Source: Ctenosaura bakeri
Taxonomy: Eukaryota; Chordata; Lepidosauria; Squamata; Iguanidae
NCBI GenBank assembly: GCA_948474755.1
Contig: CAOLHI010001432.1
Coordinates: 186,001 to 250,000, forward strand
DNA length: 64,000 nt
Reading direction: 5' to 3'
The notes below the pieces were generated by a model. The model worked only from the letters and a program-made list of their open reading frames with translations, was not told the DNA's origin and searched no databases. Below are positions 12,371-23,723 of the stretch, piece by piece. The first letter of the stretch is position 1. Every line of letters begins with the position of its first letter. A program made the translations under genes and the position numbers.

Positions 12371-12522
12371 CTCACTCCTGGAGGTAAGGCAGCCCAGGCA
12401 GGTGTAGGAGTAGGTGACTGGGTGCTAAGCATTGATGGAGAGAACACCAGCACCATGACCCACATTGAAGCACAGAACAAGATCCGTGCCTGCGGGGATA
12501 AGCTTTCCCTCAGCTTAAGCAG
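12371..12522 (+). CDS. PDLIM7: PDLIM7 exon: C-terminal half of PDZ domain
   Basis: PDLIM7 (Enigma/LMP) is a cytoskeletal adaptor. Its PDZ domain binds actin-associated partners such as tropomyosin and alpha-actinin, and its LIM domains bind kinases, receptors and transcription regulators. This exon reads [20 protein letters not shown] and continues through [25 protein letters not shown] and SR, nearly identical to the second half of the vertebrate Enigma PDZ domain. The acceptor is tcttttgcag with a pyrimidine-rich run before it; the donor is AG/gtagga. It enters in phase 0 and leaves two bases (AG) for the next exon. The family's preceding residues (MDSFKVVLEGPAPWGFRLQG onward) are not in the window. 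THIEAQNKI rather than PDLIM5/LDB3-type sequence supports PDLIM7 over paralogues. Confidence 0.96.
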
Positions 12523-13622
12523 GTAGGAGACTGTCACTGTTTTGGGAGATGAAAGCTTTGGGTTGTACTTTTAGGAATGTGATATGCTCGGCAGGAGCTA
12601 CTGCTGATCCAAGCCAACATACCCTTCTTGGGCTCAGACCCAAGCTCTGGAGAGATTTAATGCACAATAATAGTAGAGAGCTTGGAAAAATTGCATTTTT
12701 GGATCTCAGTCCGCAGAATCTCCCAGCTAGCATGGTCTGTGTCCATACTGGCTGGGAGATTCTGGGAGTCATAGTCCAAAAATGGAACTCTCCCAAATTT
12801 TGATAGAACAGTAGGCTATCTAGCTTTCATATTGGCATTTAACAGAAAAATAGCTCCCTTTACTTCACTGAAAGGTTATATCCAGTTGTTTACAGGTACC
12901 CACTGCAAACAGGATTGATAACAGGTTGAAGTATTCCTTTGTGTTTTAATCTAGAGGGTCTCCTAATGTGTAGTTTAAGTATAGAGTCTAGGAAACCTAA
13001 AACAGAGGTAGACAATTTAGGATGATTTAGGCCAGAGCTTCTGGATTTCTGAACCAAAACCCAAAATTCTTCCAAATACAAAGGCTTATGAAGGGAAGAG
13101 TAAGCTTAATTGTCACTGTTCTTGTGGTTACCAGGCTGCTTATGTTTTTTCAGGAAGGATATTTAATGCCCTGGTGATCAGAATGCTTCGGGCTGGAAGT
13201 CTGCTAAGCACTGGCTATCACAAGATATTGTACAACTATTCCACCTCTTTTTCCCCCCACTGGTTTATTTTTAACCTTTGTGGAAAGCAAAGGACAGGAA
13301 GGTTACAAATGGAAGATAACATTCTATGGAGCCTCCATAAAACTGTAGAAATAAGCCATGTCAATTGGACAATAAAAACTTCAACTAGAAATGTATGAGA
13401 GTGAGAAACCTGTAATTGCTGATCTCTTGTCTTATGACTATGGAGTCTAGCAAACAAGTTAGCCTTCTTGCATCACTGTCACGACCCAGGTGTCTGGTGA
13501 ACGCTCTCCTGCAAAAAGAACTCTGAGACTGAAAGTCTCACAATATCATGACTTTGCGCAGATAAAAATGTTCAGATTAATTTCAAAATCCTAGATGTGG
13601 AATTAAGATAGGAAACTAGTGT

Positions 13623-13818
13623 ACCCTTTGTATTTGTGTGGGTTGTGTTCCAGGAACCTCTGCATGAAATAAAAAATGGGAATGCTTGCATCCCATAATA
13701 AGTGGTGGTACTCAGCATGTCCTCATACATACTGCTGCCATTTTAACTATAGGACGTGACATGGTCACAGTCACTTAAATTCACATATCTGGAGACCACA
13801 GGTAAGGAGGGCCCACTG
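13623..13818. mobile_element. Small Tigger/MER2-like element
   Basis: The left part has TTTGTGTGGGTTGTGTTCCA and GGAACC. The right end reversed reads CAGTGGGCCCTCCTTACCTG, followed by TA. The layout is like TcMar-Tigger non-autonomous copies; the left terminus is worn. Confidence 0.6.
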
Positions 13819-14582
13819 TATTACCACATAGAATTGTACAGGTATTTTACCCACCACTAATCTTATAGAAAGCAGGTTGGTGTGGAAACATGACAGTCAG
13901 AATGAATTTGAGTTGGTGAAAACATCACCCATAAAACCTTTCTGCACTAATTCAGTGCGCTCTGTTGGGCTTCTTTGAAATGTGGCTGAGAAACAGCAAT
14001 CAACACGGACACTCTGGTTGGTGCTCAGCCACGTGCATACATTATGCTAATTGTCCATTTGTACATTAGCTACATTCATTGCCTGTGGATTCAAGTGCTG
14101 GTATTCAGCTTGAAATATCTTAACAGTTTGGCACCAAATTACTTTAAGGCAGGGTAGGTGAGGTCTATCCCTTGGAGCTGCTGCAACCCTACCACCCCAA
14201 AAAATGAAAAGAAGTGGCTGAATGTCCAATTTTGGTTCCGTAAAACTACTTGGAGAGGGGTTGCATCTTGTTTTAAAAGAGAATCACCACTCTTGTTGCT
14301 CCTAGTTTAAACACAGAATTATTAAAATACAAGCTGGATATAATTCGTGTGACCATGGGGTCCAATGACTTTACATCTAAAAAGGAATGGTGTTTCATGG
14401 AATGAGTGGAGGGGAACCTTTTGGAAGGATCTAATGTAAACCTAAAGATTCTGTGTGTGCCTGAGTTTTCCTGCCTTGCACTCAAAGCACAGTAAGACTT
14501 GTGTTATCGGATCAGTTCAAGTTTGATCTTAATGCCACTTCATTCTTCCTTTAATTCTGTGAAAGGCAGACTTAGAGGTCTT

Positions 14583-14760
14583 TCATATTATATAATTACA
14601 GCACTGTGGTCCCATTTTAACTGCCATGGCTGCATTGGAGTGTGTAGTTAAGAATTCTCAGCCAGAAGGTTTCTCTAATGGCCCCCTAAACTACAGATCC
14701 CTGGATTCTGTAGGATGAAACCATGGCAGTTAAAGTAGAATCATAGTGCTATATACAGGG
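14583..14760. mobile_element. Second palindromic family, diverged copy
   Basis: TTTTAACTGCCATGGCTGCA on the left is matched inversely by ACCATGGCAGTTAAAGTAGA on the right, with ATTCTCAGCC in the centre. It lies in a PDLIM7 intron. Confidence 0.6.
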
Positions 14761-15010
14761 AACTGAAAACTGATGATTGATTATCAGTCAGAGAATGATC
14801 TGGAAACCAGGAGAATCCTTGGATGGATACACAGACAGACAGAGTAACTTAAGGGCAAGAAGAACATTGGAATGAAAATGGTTTGTCCCAGAGGTTTTTT
14901 AGATCTCTTATTGCAGAAATTTCAAAGCATCTTGGACAGAATTGATCCAACCACTAGAGCAGTGTGGCTGACCTCTCAGTTCCAGATCTCACAGATGAAT
15001 GTCTGGCAAC

Positions 15011-15125
15011 TTGTGACCTTCCAGATGTTACTAAACTGCAACTCCCATTAGCTTTAGTCATCATAAGCCATTGGTGAGGTGTAATAAGAGTTCGTATCCA
15101 GCAACATCTGGAGGGCAAAAGGTAT
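15011..15125. repeat. Third palindromic repeat family, diverged copy
   Basis: GACCTTCCAGATGTTACTAA, ACTGCAACTCCCATTAGCTT and CAGCAACATCTGGAGGGCAA. The inverted arms are worn. Confidence 0.5.
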
Positions 15126-15345
15126 CCCACACTTGTGCTAAAAGCATCCTCTGCTACTTTCTTGATTCCTTGCAGTGTGAAAGGGACCAAGCTGCTTACT
15201 TTGAGTTGCTATAGCCCTGTTATACAAATGTTGTCTGTCTACTGCAATAAGTATCTGACCTGCAGAAATTTCTTCATGTGGCTATGTAGCAAAATAGTCA
15301 CTGCCTGACAATACCCTTTGGCTAACAGCAGCTTTTCTCTTGCAG

Positions 15346-15376
15346 AGTCCAGAACCTTCTAGGCAAACCTCAGAAG
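15346..15376 (+). CDS. PDLIM7: PDLIM7 exon: 31-nt linker exon after PDZ
   Basis: This short exon is spliced at ttgcag/AGTCC and AAG/gtacgt. Together with the AG carried from the PDZ exon it encodes RVQNLLGKPQK, matching the Enigma linker ending in KPQK. It ends exactly on a codon boundary (phase 0). The next junction can therefore use either the long exon at 16384 or the microexon at 18596, both of which start in phase 0. Confidence 0.93.
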
Positions 15377-15598
15377 GTACGTTTTCCGCTTCTTCCTTGG
15401 GTGTCTTGTTTTCTCAGTGACATAATTGGGTAGCAGTCCTGAAACACTATTGTGTGAGACATTTTCTCTTGTTTCACTCTTTTAGTGTTCGGTGCAATGA
15501 AAGGGGGCCACAGTGTACAGAAAACTCATCCAGTTCATTTTAGGTAGCATCTGTCTTGTTCAGGGGAATATTTTAATACCAGTTATGCTGCATTTTCA

Positions 15599-15632
15599 GA
15601 AAAAAACAAAACAAAACAAAAAACAAACAAAC
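15599..15632. repeat. A-rich (AAAAC)n-like microsatellite
   Basis: AAAACAAAACAAAACAAAA and similar units in the intron before exon 16384. Confidence 0.8.
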
Positions 15633-16383
15633 CAGCAGACATGTCTGCTTTAGGCTTCAAAGGCTTATAGTGAGCTCTCTTTTAAGCCTGGGGCAGACAT
15701 TCCTACTCTGCCAGATAAATAATGCACAGCTTCAAACTTGTTGGCATGATTGTAGTCTCTAAACAGCAATTTTCCTAGGCACTTTGTATATTCCCTTCTT
15801 TCTGGCATTTAATTTTGGTGTTACTTTATCCAAGAGTATCTTTACTGCTCTGTTTTCCTAGTGGTCAGTGGAGAAGGGGAGCTAGATGTGCCATGGAATG
15901 GGGCAGGCGGGTGGAAGAAGGGAAATGCATGGGTTGATTTTGCCACACAGTGTCACAGCATGTAGAACGCTTTGCCTGCTCTTCTTCCAAGGCTGACAGG
16001 AAGGCAAGGCATATCCGTCACTGCGTCTCTGCCATTCCTCAGGGACACTCCCCAGGGGAGTTCTAACATGGTCACTTCCGCTATGTGAATGGGTGTAGCT
16101 GAACAAGAGAAGACAGCAAGATGTCTCTTTGGAGTAGGAATGGGGCACACATCCAAGACATTAGCTTAAGTCTTGGCTCCTGCTAGCCAGGGGTGTTGAT
16201 GACTGTGGCTGATGCTTTAAAATTTGGAAGAACACTCCTTGCCTTGAAGCTCAAAGAATAAACAGCAGCCTGGCTTCTATCTAGGGCACTTTGACCTCTG
16301 GCATCAGCTGGATAGCCAGGTGCTCTTGCATGCTGCCTGCACTGTGTCAGCTTGGCTGTTGTGTGTTTTTGTCTTCCGCTCAG

Positions 16384-16556
16384 GATGTACTTCCTTCCTC
16401 TGAACCCCCGAAATATAACTTCACTCCCAGTTCTGCCCTCAACAAAACAGCCCGGCCTTTTGGAGTTGCTTCTGCTCCAAATTCTCAGCCTGGGCTGGTG
16501 ACGAAACCTGTGCCGTACACACCCTCTGCGCCGGTCTGCACCACACAGCACAATGG
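16384..16556 (+). CDS. PDLIM7: PDLIM7 exon: long alternative linker exon (LMP-1-type region)
   Basis: The acceptor is cttccgctcag and the donor GG/gtatgt. The exon encodes DVLPSSEPPKYNFTPSSALN, then KTARPFG and a Pro/Ser-rich tail ending TTQHNG. It aligns with the human segment containing PPRYTFAPSVSLNKTARPFG. The tyrosine-containing PPKYNFTP stretch resembles the ZASP-like motif region of the PDLIM/ALP family, which contacts alpha-actinin; that role is inference here. In mammals this is the region present in LMP-1 and absent from the LMP-2 splice form. It is phase 0 in and phase 2 out, the same as the 17-nt microexon at 18596, so the two look like alternatives. No TATA-like or promoter signal is evident nearby. 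Confidence 0.93.
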
Positions 16557-17915
16557 GTATGTTGCTGTGCTTCTAGGTACCCTGGACCATGGTGGGTGGA
16601 GTGAGGGTAGGCTAAGGTGATTTCACTGCAGAGCACCTCTCACTTTATCATGCCCACTTGTGCATCTGCATGTGTGGCTTGTTTGTGGGTAGTGTGGGTG
16701 ACACACCCCTTCCTTGCAAAGTTTTTGGTCATATTAAACATCTGATGTTGCAGTGACCTCTGGTGGCTGGAGCTAATATTGCAGTACTTGAATCCAACAA
16801 AGGCCTAATTGAATGTGATGTTTGCCGCTGAATTAGTGATGGAAAGTAAAGTCATTCGTAGCTTATACATTACTATGTTTCACTTATTTTAAATGCCTTT
16901 CATAGGGAACAATTGAGAATATGGTGGAACATCCCAGGATCCCTGACACTTTAGTTGTCTACTCTCCAATGGAAAGTTAATAGCTGGAAGTCTATATCCT
17001 GTAGTCAGGGACCTGCATCCATGTGTTCGGTGTTTCCTACTTATGGGTTGGTGTGTGACTGTATCGCTCTAAAATTGAGTGTCGTTGATGTTTCTAAATG
17101 TACATCTCTCCACCTTCCCCTCCTTTCTGGCAAACTACAATATAGTGCTCTGTAAACAGAAGACAGAAGCTCTTGCTTGTTTATCCTCAGGGTCACATTT
17201 CACACCATTTGGCCCAAATCTGTCCACCCAGGTATGATACTGAGTGGCTGATGTCAGACCCCACCAACACTTTGGGTCAAGTTCCAGGGCTGTTCATATC
17301 TTTTTTGCCCACTCCAGGTCCCATTGGCTTTTTATATTTGTATTAGGGGGCTTGTTTTATGGACACTTCCCAAAGCTGCCATCTTTGAGGTTTTGCCCTC
17401 TACCATTGTGTATATAGAGAGGAGCTATCATGGGGAACTCATGGAATGCTTGTTTAACAAACATTTGGATTCTCCCTAAATATTGTCTTTGCAAAATTTT
17501 GACAGAATTAGACCATAAAGGTGATGACCACAGAAAACATAACATAGTATCTTTGATCACCTGAGCCAGGACCATGCAGGCAGGAATTGTTGTCTACACT
17601 GAATGCATTCTTGGTAGCACAGAGCCCCTCTTTTGCCCTCGGGAGTGCACTGTGGGAAGGCAGGGCTGATCTAGCTCCCCTTCTAACAGGCAGGTCTGAA
17701 CAGCTCTTTTTCTGCCAAGATGGGCTTCTCTTGTCTGGAAACCTGCCCTGAATGTTTGACTGCATGCGAGTGGGTGGCAGCCTCTTTAGGCTTTTGGATG
17801 CTGCTGAAAATAGTACCGCTTTGGGTGACTCCTTTAATGTGTGGTGCTGAGGTGACACTGACAGCTTCTCTTCAGGCTTGTACCTGTGCTAGATGATCTA
17901 CAGGACAGCTCTGAC

Positions 17916-17934
17916 ACACATACACACACACACG
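17916..17934. repeat. (CA)n microsatellite
   Basis: A short run of CA in the intron before the microexon. Confidence 0.75.
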
Positions 17935-18540
17935 GGTATGTGCACTCTGCCAGAGTATGGGAAATATATTCTGTCATTCTGCAACATTGTCCGGCTACCA
18001 TCCCAAGCTCTGCACCGTGCCTGTCTTTGGTCTACACTGGGTCCTCTTACCAGCCAGAAGCCTCAACGAACATGCTCTCCATGTTAGCAGAAACAGTGAT
18101 GGTGCTTAGTACTTTCAGGATCCTTGACATGTGTGAAAATCCATAGCTAGGTCTGTTTGCAGATTCTTTGGAGGTGAGGATTGGAATCTAAGCAAATAGG
18201 AGCTCTTTAGGTAAGGGATTCTGGACATTTCTTCCTTTTCTTCAACTGCTCAAGCTCACTGAAGCTTTATAACATACTTGTGAATACTTCAGATATTTGA
18301 ATTTTAGGCATTTAAAAAACATTTTCCCAGGCTCGATTCCCTGACATCCTCCAAGTGTGTTTGACTAGATCTCCTATCATCTATAACGAAGATGTCATGA
18401 CTATTGGCTGGGAGCAGTGGAGAGTATAATGCAACAATCACAAGTTTGGGGAAGATGGGTGGCCAGCTGTTCAGACAGAATAGGGAGAAATTTGTATCAT
18501 TGCCTTGTGACTCTAACCTATCGTTGTCTTTCCTGTCTCT

Positions 18541-18595
18541 CTCTTTTTCTCTTTCCCCTTCTCTCTCTCTCTCCCTCCCACCCTCCCTCTCTCAG
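18541..18595 (+). promoter_or_regulatory. Long CT-rich polypyrimidine tract before microexon
   Basis: About 50 nt of nearly uninterrupted C/T run directly into the ctctcag acceptor of the 17-nt microexon. Such a tract is the usual binding platform for PTB-type splicing repressors and U2AF, and long tracts commonly accompany tissue-regulated microexons. The tract is seen directly; regulation is inferred. Confidence 0.6.
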
Positions 18596-18612
18596 GTGCA
18601 GAAACCTGACAA
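18596..18612 (+). CDS. PDLIM7: PDLIM7 17-nt alternative microexon (VQKPDK)
   Basis: The exon is GTGCAGAAACCTGACAA, encoding VQKPD plus two bases of a lysine codon that the G opening exon 21276 completes. It corresponds to the VQTPDK insert of mammalian Enigma splice forms that lack the long linker exon. It enters in phase 0 and leaves in phase 2, exactly like the exon at 16384, so swapping them keeps the frame. The donor gtcagt is weak at +3, typical of a regulated exon. An alternative donor (gtaagc) four bases downstream would give a phase incompatible with the next exon. Confidence 0.85.
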
Positions 18613-19406
18613 GTCAGTAAGCTTTTTGGCTGGTCTGTAACTTATGTGTGCTTGTCTTTTTAGTAATTACTTGCATGTTTTAAACCCTGTTGACACCTGG
18701 AAAACTCCTCTAATGCCCTACCATGTTTCTGGCTTCACTGATTTCCTACTTCCTGTCTTGCCCCACCCGGGGAATAATTGTAGTTGTAACCGGGTGAGAC
18801 TTCCTCCCCCATACCCTCAAAAATCCACATGTGCCTATGTTTGGGAGGAGGGGAGGGGGGACCAGCCAATTTCAAGGCCTGTAATGGATTTGAATGCTGA
18901 GGTCTCTTTCTTTCCCTTGATAAGAAAGGCAATGTTATTCATTTCCTCCTGGCTAGATGTTTTTGGGTTGTGCCAGAGGCTTTGTCAGAATGACAGCATG
19001 TTTGTAGTCTCCCTGGTGGCTAGTCTGAGGTGAAAAGCCCTGTTCATGGGAGGGAGCTGGTTGGGACACAGTTGCTGCCCTGAGGCTGAGAGTTGTTCCA
19101 TGTTGGTTTTTGAGGGAGTTTTCAGGCAGTTCTTCAGGAGCGGGATGGTCTAATATGGTTCCTCATAAAGTACAGTCAGCTTTATAGCTGTGACTGCCTG
19201 ACCCAGATAAAGGCAGAGAAAGAGGTGCTAAATTTGGCAGGGAGCAGTGCTGTTTGTCTTCTTGACAGTATAGTCAAGCTGCTGCCGCCTCTGATGGTTC
19301 TTCCTATGAGCAGCAGCCACTTGTGTTGACCTGCAAGAGTTGATGACATTTCTTACCTGACCTGTATTCTTCTTTTCTCTTATTCTCTTGATATCCCTGG
19401 ATTCAG

Positions 19407-19490
19407 AGTTAATGCTCATCCCCCTGAGGTGAAGGCTCCACCCCAAGCCAACCCCACACCTGATTATGGAGATTACTACCTGGAGGACCA
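19407..19490 (+). CDS. PDLIM7: PDLIM7 84-nt cassette exon (28 residues, DYGDYYLED)
   Basis: Splice sites are good: ttcag/AGTTAATG with a pyrimidine-rich upstream run, and CCA/gtaaga. Joined to the GG of the 16384 exon it reads GVNAHPPEVKAPPQANPTPD, then YGDYYLEDQ. It is phase 2 in and phase 2 out (84 nt), so it can be skipped or included without a frame change. Using an acceptor two bases further in would give an immediate stop. I do not recall this tyrosine-rich segment from the standard human isoform. It could be a sauropsid-specific or rarely annotated exon; lack of transcript evidence is the main uncertainty. Confidence 0.7.
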
Positions 19491-19963
19491 GTAAGAAGGG
19501 GGGGGCGAGTAGCAACATCCAGAGAGAATGGGCTGCATTTCTTGCATGATGTGCCTCTGCTGCTGTACCATGGTGACTTGTGAATATCCCTTCCTATCTT
19601 GTTGGAATAGCTCTCAAAGCTGACAGGAGCTATTGCTGAGGCTCTAACAGCTAATTTTCAATGTTTTAAAAGTGTATACAAATTTTAATATGAAGGGATG
19701 TTATGAGAGCAGTGCTGAGAAGCTATGGCCTTGATGGAGGAGATGACGATTTAAGCTGTCTCAGGCTCTTTGTCCATCTAGCTCTGGTGCTTTTACTACT
19801 CAGAGCTTGGAGAAGATCCTTCATTTTGACTACAACTCCCAGAATCTGGCTGGGGGATTTTAGAAATTCTAAAGGAGACTCTTCCATTCTCAGTATCTGC
19901 TCTAGTGTTTCAGTTACTGTTAGCTACATTTCCTAAAGACATCTCCAGTGTTCAAAATTAATG

Positions 19964-20434
19964 CAGTCGACCCTCCACATTCACTAGGGTTAGGGACACG
20001 GGACCCTCACAGAAGTGGAAAAATCACAAATATCAAAATGTGTATGTGTTTGTGGGCCAATGGCATGATGGGGAGAGTGAGCATCCAGAAGTCAAACTAG
20101 GTTGGGGAAGGGAGAGAGAAGGGAGGGATGTTGACACAGTGGCCCTATACTTCCTCTCTCTTGTCCATCTCCTTCTTTGGGTGTGGGGGGCATCAGGAGA
20201 GGGTTTCTGGTGCTGAGAAATTGGGCTATGAGCCCTCCTTAGCTGGCCAGACAATGCTGGTGGTGGAGGAGGGGAACAAGAGGCAGGTTTTTAAATGACT
20301 GCGTGGCCCAATAGGAGTGACTCGGAAGGTTCCTCTGGAAAAGAAGTGCCTGAGATAGTGGGAGCAAGAGTTAAAGTAACTCGCAAATAATCAAATCTGT
20401 GCAGGTCAAACCTGCAAATGTGGGGGGTTGACTG
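19964..20434. mobile_element. Tigger-like (TcMar) element, nearly complete
   Basis: CAGTCGACCCTCCACATTC is at the left and its inverted counterpart (AATGTGGGGGGTTGACTG) at the right, followed by TA. It lies in the PDLIM7 intron between the 84-nt cassette and exon 21276. The interior matches the truncated copy at 1013. Confidence 0.8.
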
Positions 20435-21275
20435 TATTGCTTCAGGTATTGTATACTGTGCAAATTGCTGTTACTTTACACCACAAGTGGGTAAAATGTG
20501 GCCCTCCAGGTCTTAGTGGATTATACTTCCCATTTTCCTCTGCCATTGACCATGCTGTATGGGGCTGACCTACTAACATCCAGAAGACTACCGGTTCTTC
20601 ATCATGCCTTTTATACCTTCCCTTGAGCTTCTTGGAACCCATCAGTATGGCCAACATTGGTTTATAGGGACTTCTCAGTTTAACACAGTTCTTTCATGCT
20701 TGCTCTTAAGTGGCAGGAACTCACTGTGGTATTTCCTACCTTTGTTGCTTGAGGTACCAGAGAATGAGTCTGGGACATCGTGATACATGCCAAAAATGTG
20801 TTTGCCTATCAATATAAGCAAGTACACAGTTGACTGCAATTGAGGAGATGAGTTCTCTTACAACTTGGAGAAATAGGTGTTTTGTAATGTGTATCGTTCA
20901 AAGCTTGGCAGGGTGTCTTCTTTCAACTGTAAGTCCCAGAATCACCTAGCTTCCATGGCCAGTGACCATGCTGTCTGCTGGTCTCTGGATGCTGTAGTCC
21001 AAAAAAGAGTAATTTAGCTCCAGACAGTTAAACAACCCAGATGTGTGAGTGCTGGGGAGGGAACTTTAGGATCTGTTCCTTGCCTCTGCAGGGCAGGTTA
21101 CATAGCTGCGCTTATTCGTTGTGATGTTCAGAATTATGAAACCATGGCCGCGTCTTGATCTGTGCAGGCACTGACATCTCAGGCTTTTGGCTTGATGCAG
21201 TTTGTATGTGTCATGCATGCCTGGCAGCCGCTCTTTCTAGTGCAGCTCTGGCTGAGTGCCCTTGTCTGTTTGTAG

Positions 21276-21430
21276 GCACTCCCTACGGCTGATTAGCCTG
21301 CCGGCCTTCCTCCCCAGCGACTCCAGCAAAAAGAGACTTATTGAGGGCACGGAAGACTGGCGACCGCGGACTGGCACTACCCAGTCCCGTTCCTTCCGTA
21401 TCTTGGCCCATCTCACGGGCACAGAATTCA
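21276..21430 (+). CDS. PDLIM7: PDLIM7 exon: TEDWRPR...RILAHLTGTEF segment
   Basis: The acceptor is tgtttgtag and the donor TTCA/gtaagt. It encodes HSLRLISLPAFLPSDSSKKR followed by LIEGTEDWRPRTGTTQSRSF and RILAHLTGTEF, closely matching the human stretch TEDWRPRPGTGQSRSFRILA. The exon starts in phase 2, completing the codon left by the long exon, the microexon or the cassette, and ends with one base of an ATG codon. The first 15 residues are more divergent than the rest. This region is a conserved central motif of the Enigma/ALP family whose exact role is not obvious from sequence. Confidence 0.95.
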
Positions 21431-21955
21431 GTAAGTGCCTCCTTGGTGGGGGGACCAGTTTGGTGGGTGATTTGTTCCACTGCGTTCCTGCCTATAGCTG
21501 GTCCTAGCCAGTGAAGCTGCAGGAAATGACAGGTATTCAATACCACCCGCTTCAGGGAGATGTTGCAGTGAGGATGCCTAAGCTGTTAGAGTGACCCTGG
21601 CCCTTGTCCACGTGCATTTTGTACCCTGGCCAACTGGTAATGGCCACTTTTGGAGGGCTCTGCACCCAGATTGTCCTGCAGCCATAGACAGGATCATGTG
21701 CATGCTCCCTTCTCCCTCCCCAGTGCCTCGTTGGCCTCATTCAGTCTGTTTGTGTGCTGCTGCTGTAAGAGATCAGCAGGCACCTCATACTGCTCCCCTC
21801 CCATAATTGCTGCTGTCCAGTCCCTGTATCCTCTGGAGGGTGTTCTTATTTTGTGTAGAATTTCCTTTCTTTCCCTCTGGTCAGAAACCTTAAAATGGTT
21901 TGGCTGACTCAGGCCGTGATACTCTCTCTTTCTCCTTTTCCTCTGCTACTGCCAG

Positions 21956-21992
21956 TGCAAGACCCGGATGATGAACATGTCAAGAAAACCAG
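21956..21992 (+). CDS. PDLIM7: PDLIM7 37-nt exon (MQDPDDEHVKKT)
   Basis: The exon lies between ctgccag and gtaaaa. With the A from the preceding exon it reads MQDPDDEHVKKT plus AG, matching human MQDPDEEHLKKS. It ends in phase 2 with a choice: the terminal exon at 22324 (short form without LIM domains) or the exon at 26945 (full form). Confidence 0.94.
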
Positions 21993-22323
21993 GTAAAATG
22001 CCCCCCATCCCCTTTGCTTAAGGCTAGAAGAGTGGACTCTCGCTGGCACTCTCTACCCTGTGGCTGCTGGGGTTTAAAAATGAAATGGTGTGACAATGTA
22101 CAAAGTCTCTTTTGCGCTTCTGTAAATGCCCTGTCCCCTACTGGGGCCAGTATAGCCTTTCTCTCTGCTTGGGGTGGAAGGGATGGAAATCTTCTCCTGG
22201 TTTTCTTATATTTCAGTAATTTGAGGAGTGTGTGAATTGCATCCTTGTTTTTCTCTCTTTTCCTCAAACTTTGCCCCCCCCCCACCTGTCTGTCTCTTTG
22301 TTTTTCTTCTTCTTTTTCTCCAG

Positions 22324-22420
22324 AGAAAAGTTTGTTACGGAGCTTCAGAGCCCCCGTTACACTCGCCTACGTGACTGGCACCACCAGCGATCGGCTACCT
22401 CTCTGAATGTGCTCTCTTAG
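22324..22420 (+). CDS. PDLIM7: PDLIM7 alternative terminal exon (LIM-less short isoform)
   Basis: The acceptor is tttttctccag. With the carried AG it encodes REKFVTELQSPRYTRLRDWH, then HQRSATSLNVLS and TAG at 22418. This matches the alternative C-terminus of short Enigma isoforms, which keep PDZ and linker but lose all three LIM domains. PDZ exon + 31-nt + long exon + 21276 + 21956 + this exon sum to 645 nt, a multiple of three. A short form would still bind the actin cytoskeleton while lacking the LIM scaffold, so it could act as a competitor; that function is inference. Confidence 0.9.
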
Positions 22421-22529
22421 GCAACTCTGTCTTGCTTTTCTGATTCCACCTCTCTCTGTTGCATGCCCATGTTATGGGGAAGGGTGCTGTCTGTCTGATT
22501 CCTTCTAACTGTTGAAGTGAAACAGAAAA

Positions 22530-22535
22530 AATAAA
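22530..22535 (+). terminator. Proximal poly(A) signal, short isoform
   Basis: AATAAA lies 110 nt after the alternative stop codon in an A-rich context. It is an acceptable signal, but the downstream GT-rich element is weak. Confidence 0.45.
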
Positions 22536-23723
22536 AAAATTCTACATATCTATAGCAACTCCTTGGAAAGGAGTAATTGACCTGTGTTGGGGGGAAGTAA
22601 CTTAAAGAGAAAATTGGAAATAAGCAGGATGTTCCTGCTTAATAGCCTCTCGTTTTGTATTTTCATGCCACAGCCTCCATCTGCGTATGAGAAGGGGCTT
22701 CATGTTTTTGCTGTATCATGAGGTGGGAGAATTGGATTCCCCACCTCTGAGATGCTCTGAGACTAGGAAACTGCTTCTGCTGTTTTTTACTGGGAAAGAT
22801 ATACCAAAGCAGGCTTCTATTGCACAGAAGCTTACTGTCCTTCCTTTGGATTGATGGGACTTGCTGTTTTTCATGAGCTGCCAATGTTTCTCTTCCTGAT
22901 TGAGTGTTTCAAAGAAAGAGGAGCCTTTTCCAGCCACATGTTTCTATCTGGCTGGAAAGAAACCCTTCTTGGACTGCATGGCTTTTTTTTATTTTTATTT
23001 TCTGTATGTGGGGGTTGCTCAGTGTCCCAGTGCCCACATTTGGTACAGCTTATTAACAGCAGGTGACAGAGTCAAAATGAATGAGAGTTCCTCTCCTTAA
23101 CAGTGTCCTCTCTCTCTTTTGAAATAGTTAATAATATAAGTGGCTTTGCCTCTTCCCTTTCCTTCTGTCCTGCTACAGTCTGTTCTTTCTCCTCTTCGTT
23201 CGAGCAGCCATGAGTGGTTGTTCTTTGACCATCTTCTTTAGGAAAGGGAGCTCATTCCTTTCTTACAGGGCTGACCATATCGTAAGAACTTGGAAAACTA
23301 TCTTGTCAACCACAGTGCTATATAAGTGGTAGATACATTTTCCTGTGTCAGACTTGTTCTCCTTACACTTGAATAACAGCAGTGTGCCTTAATTTTATAA
23401 AAAGGCTAATTCTGGTTTCAATTATACTAGTATATAGATGTTCCTATAGAGTTGGAACAGATCCCTTGGGGATGGGTCTTCTACCTCTACAGCCTTTTTT
23501 CATGCCTCATAGGTCTGTTTGCCTAGCACATGAAGATGTTAAGGGGCCCTTTCTCTAGAAGGAGTTTTATCATTGTTTTGACTACAGGCATGACACAGAA
23601 TTCAGCTGTTTTCTGTACAGTGCTGTAATCCACCACCCCCAAAATGCCTGGAACCAGTGCTCAGCCAAAAGTTATGAGTCTGGATGAAGACTGGCTTACT
23701 GTCTTCTGTTTTGTAGCAAAAGA

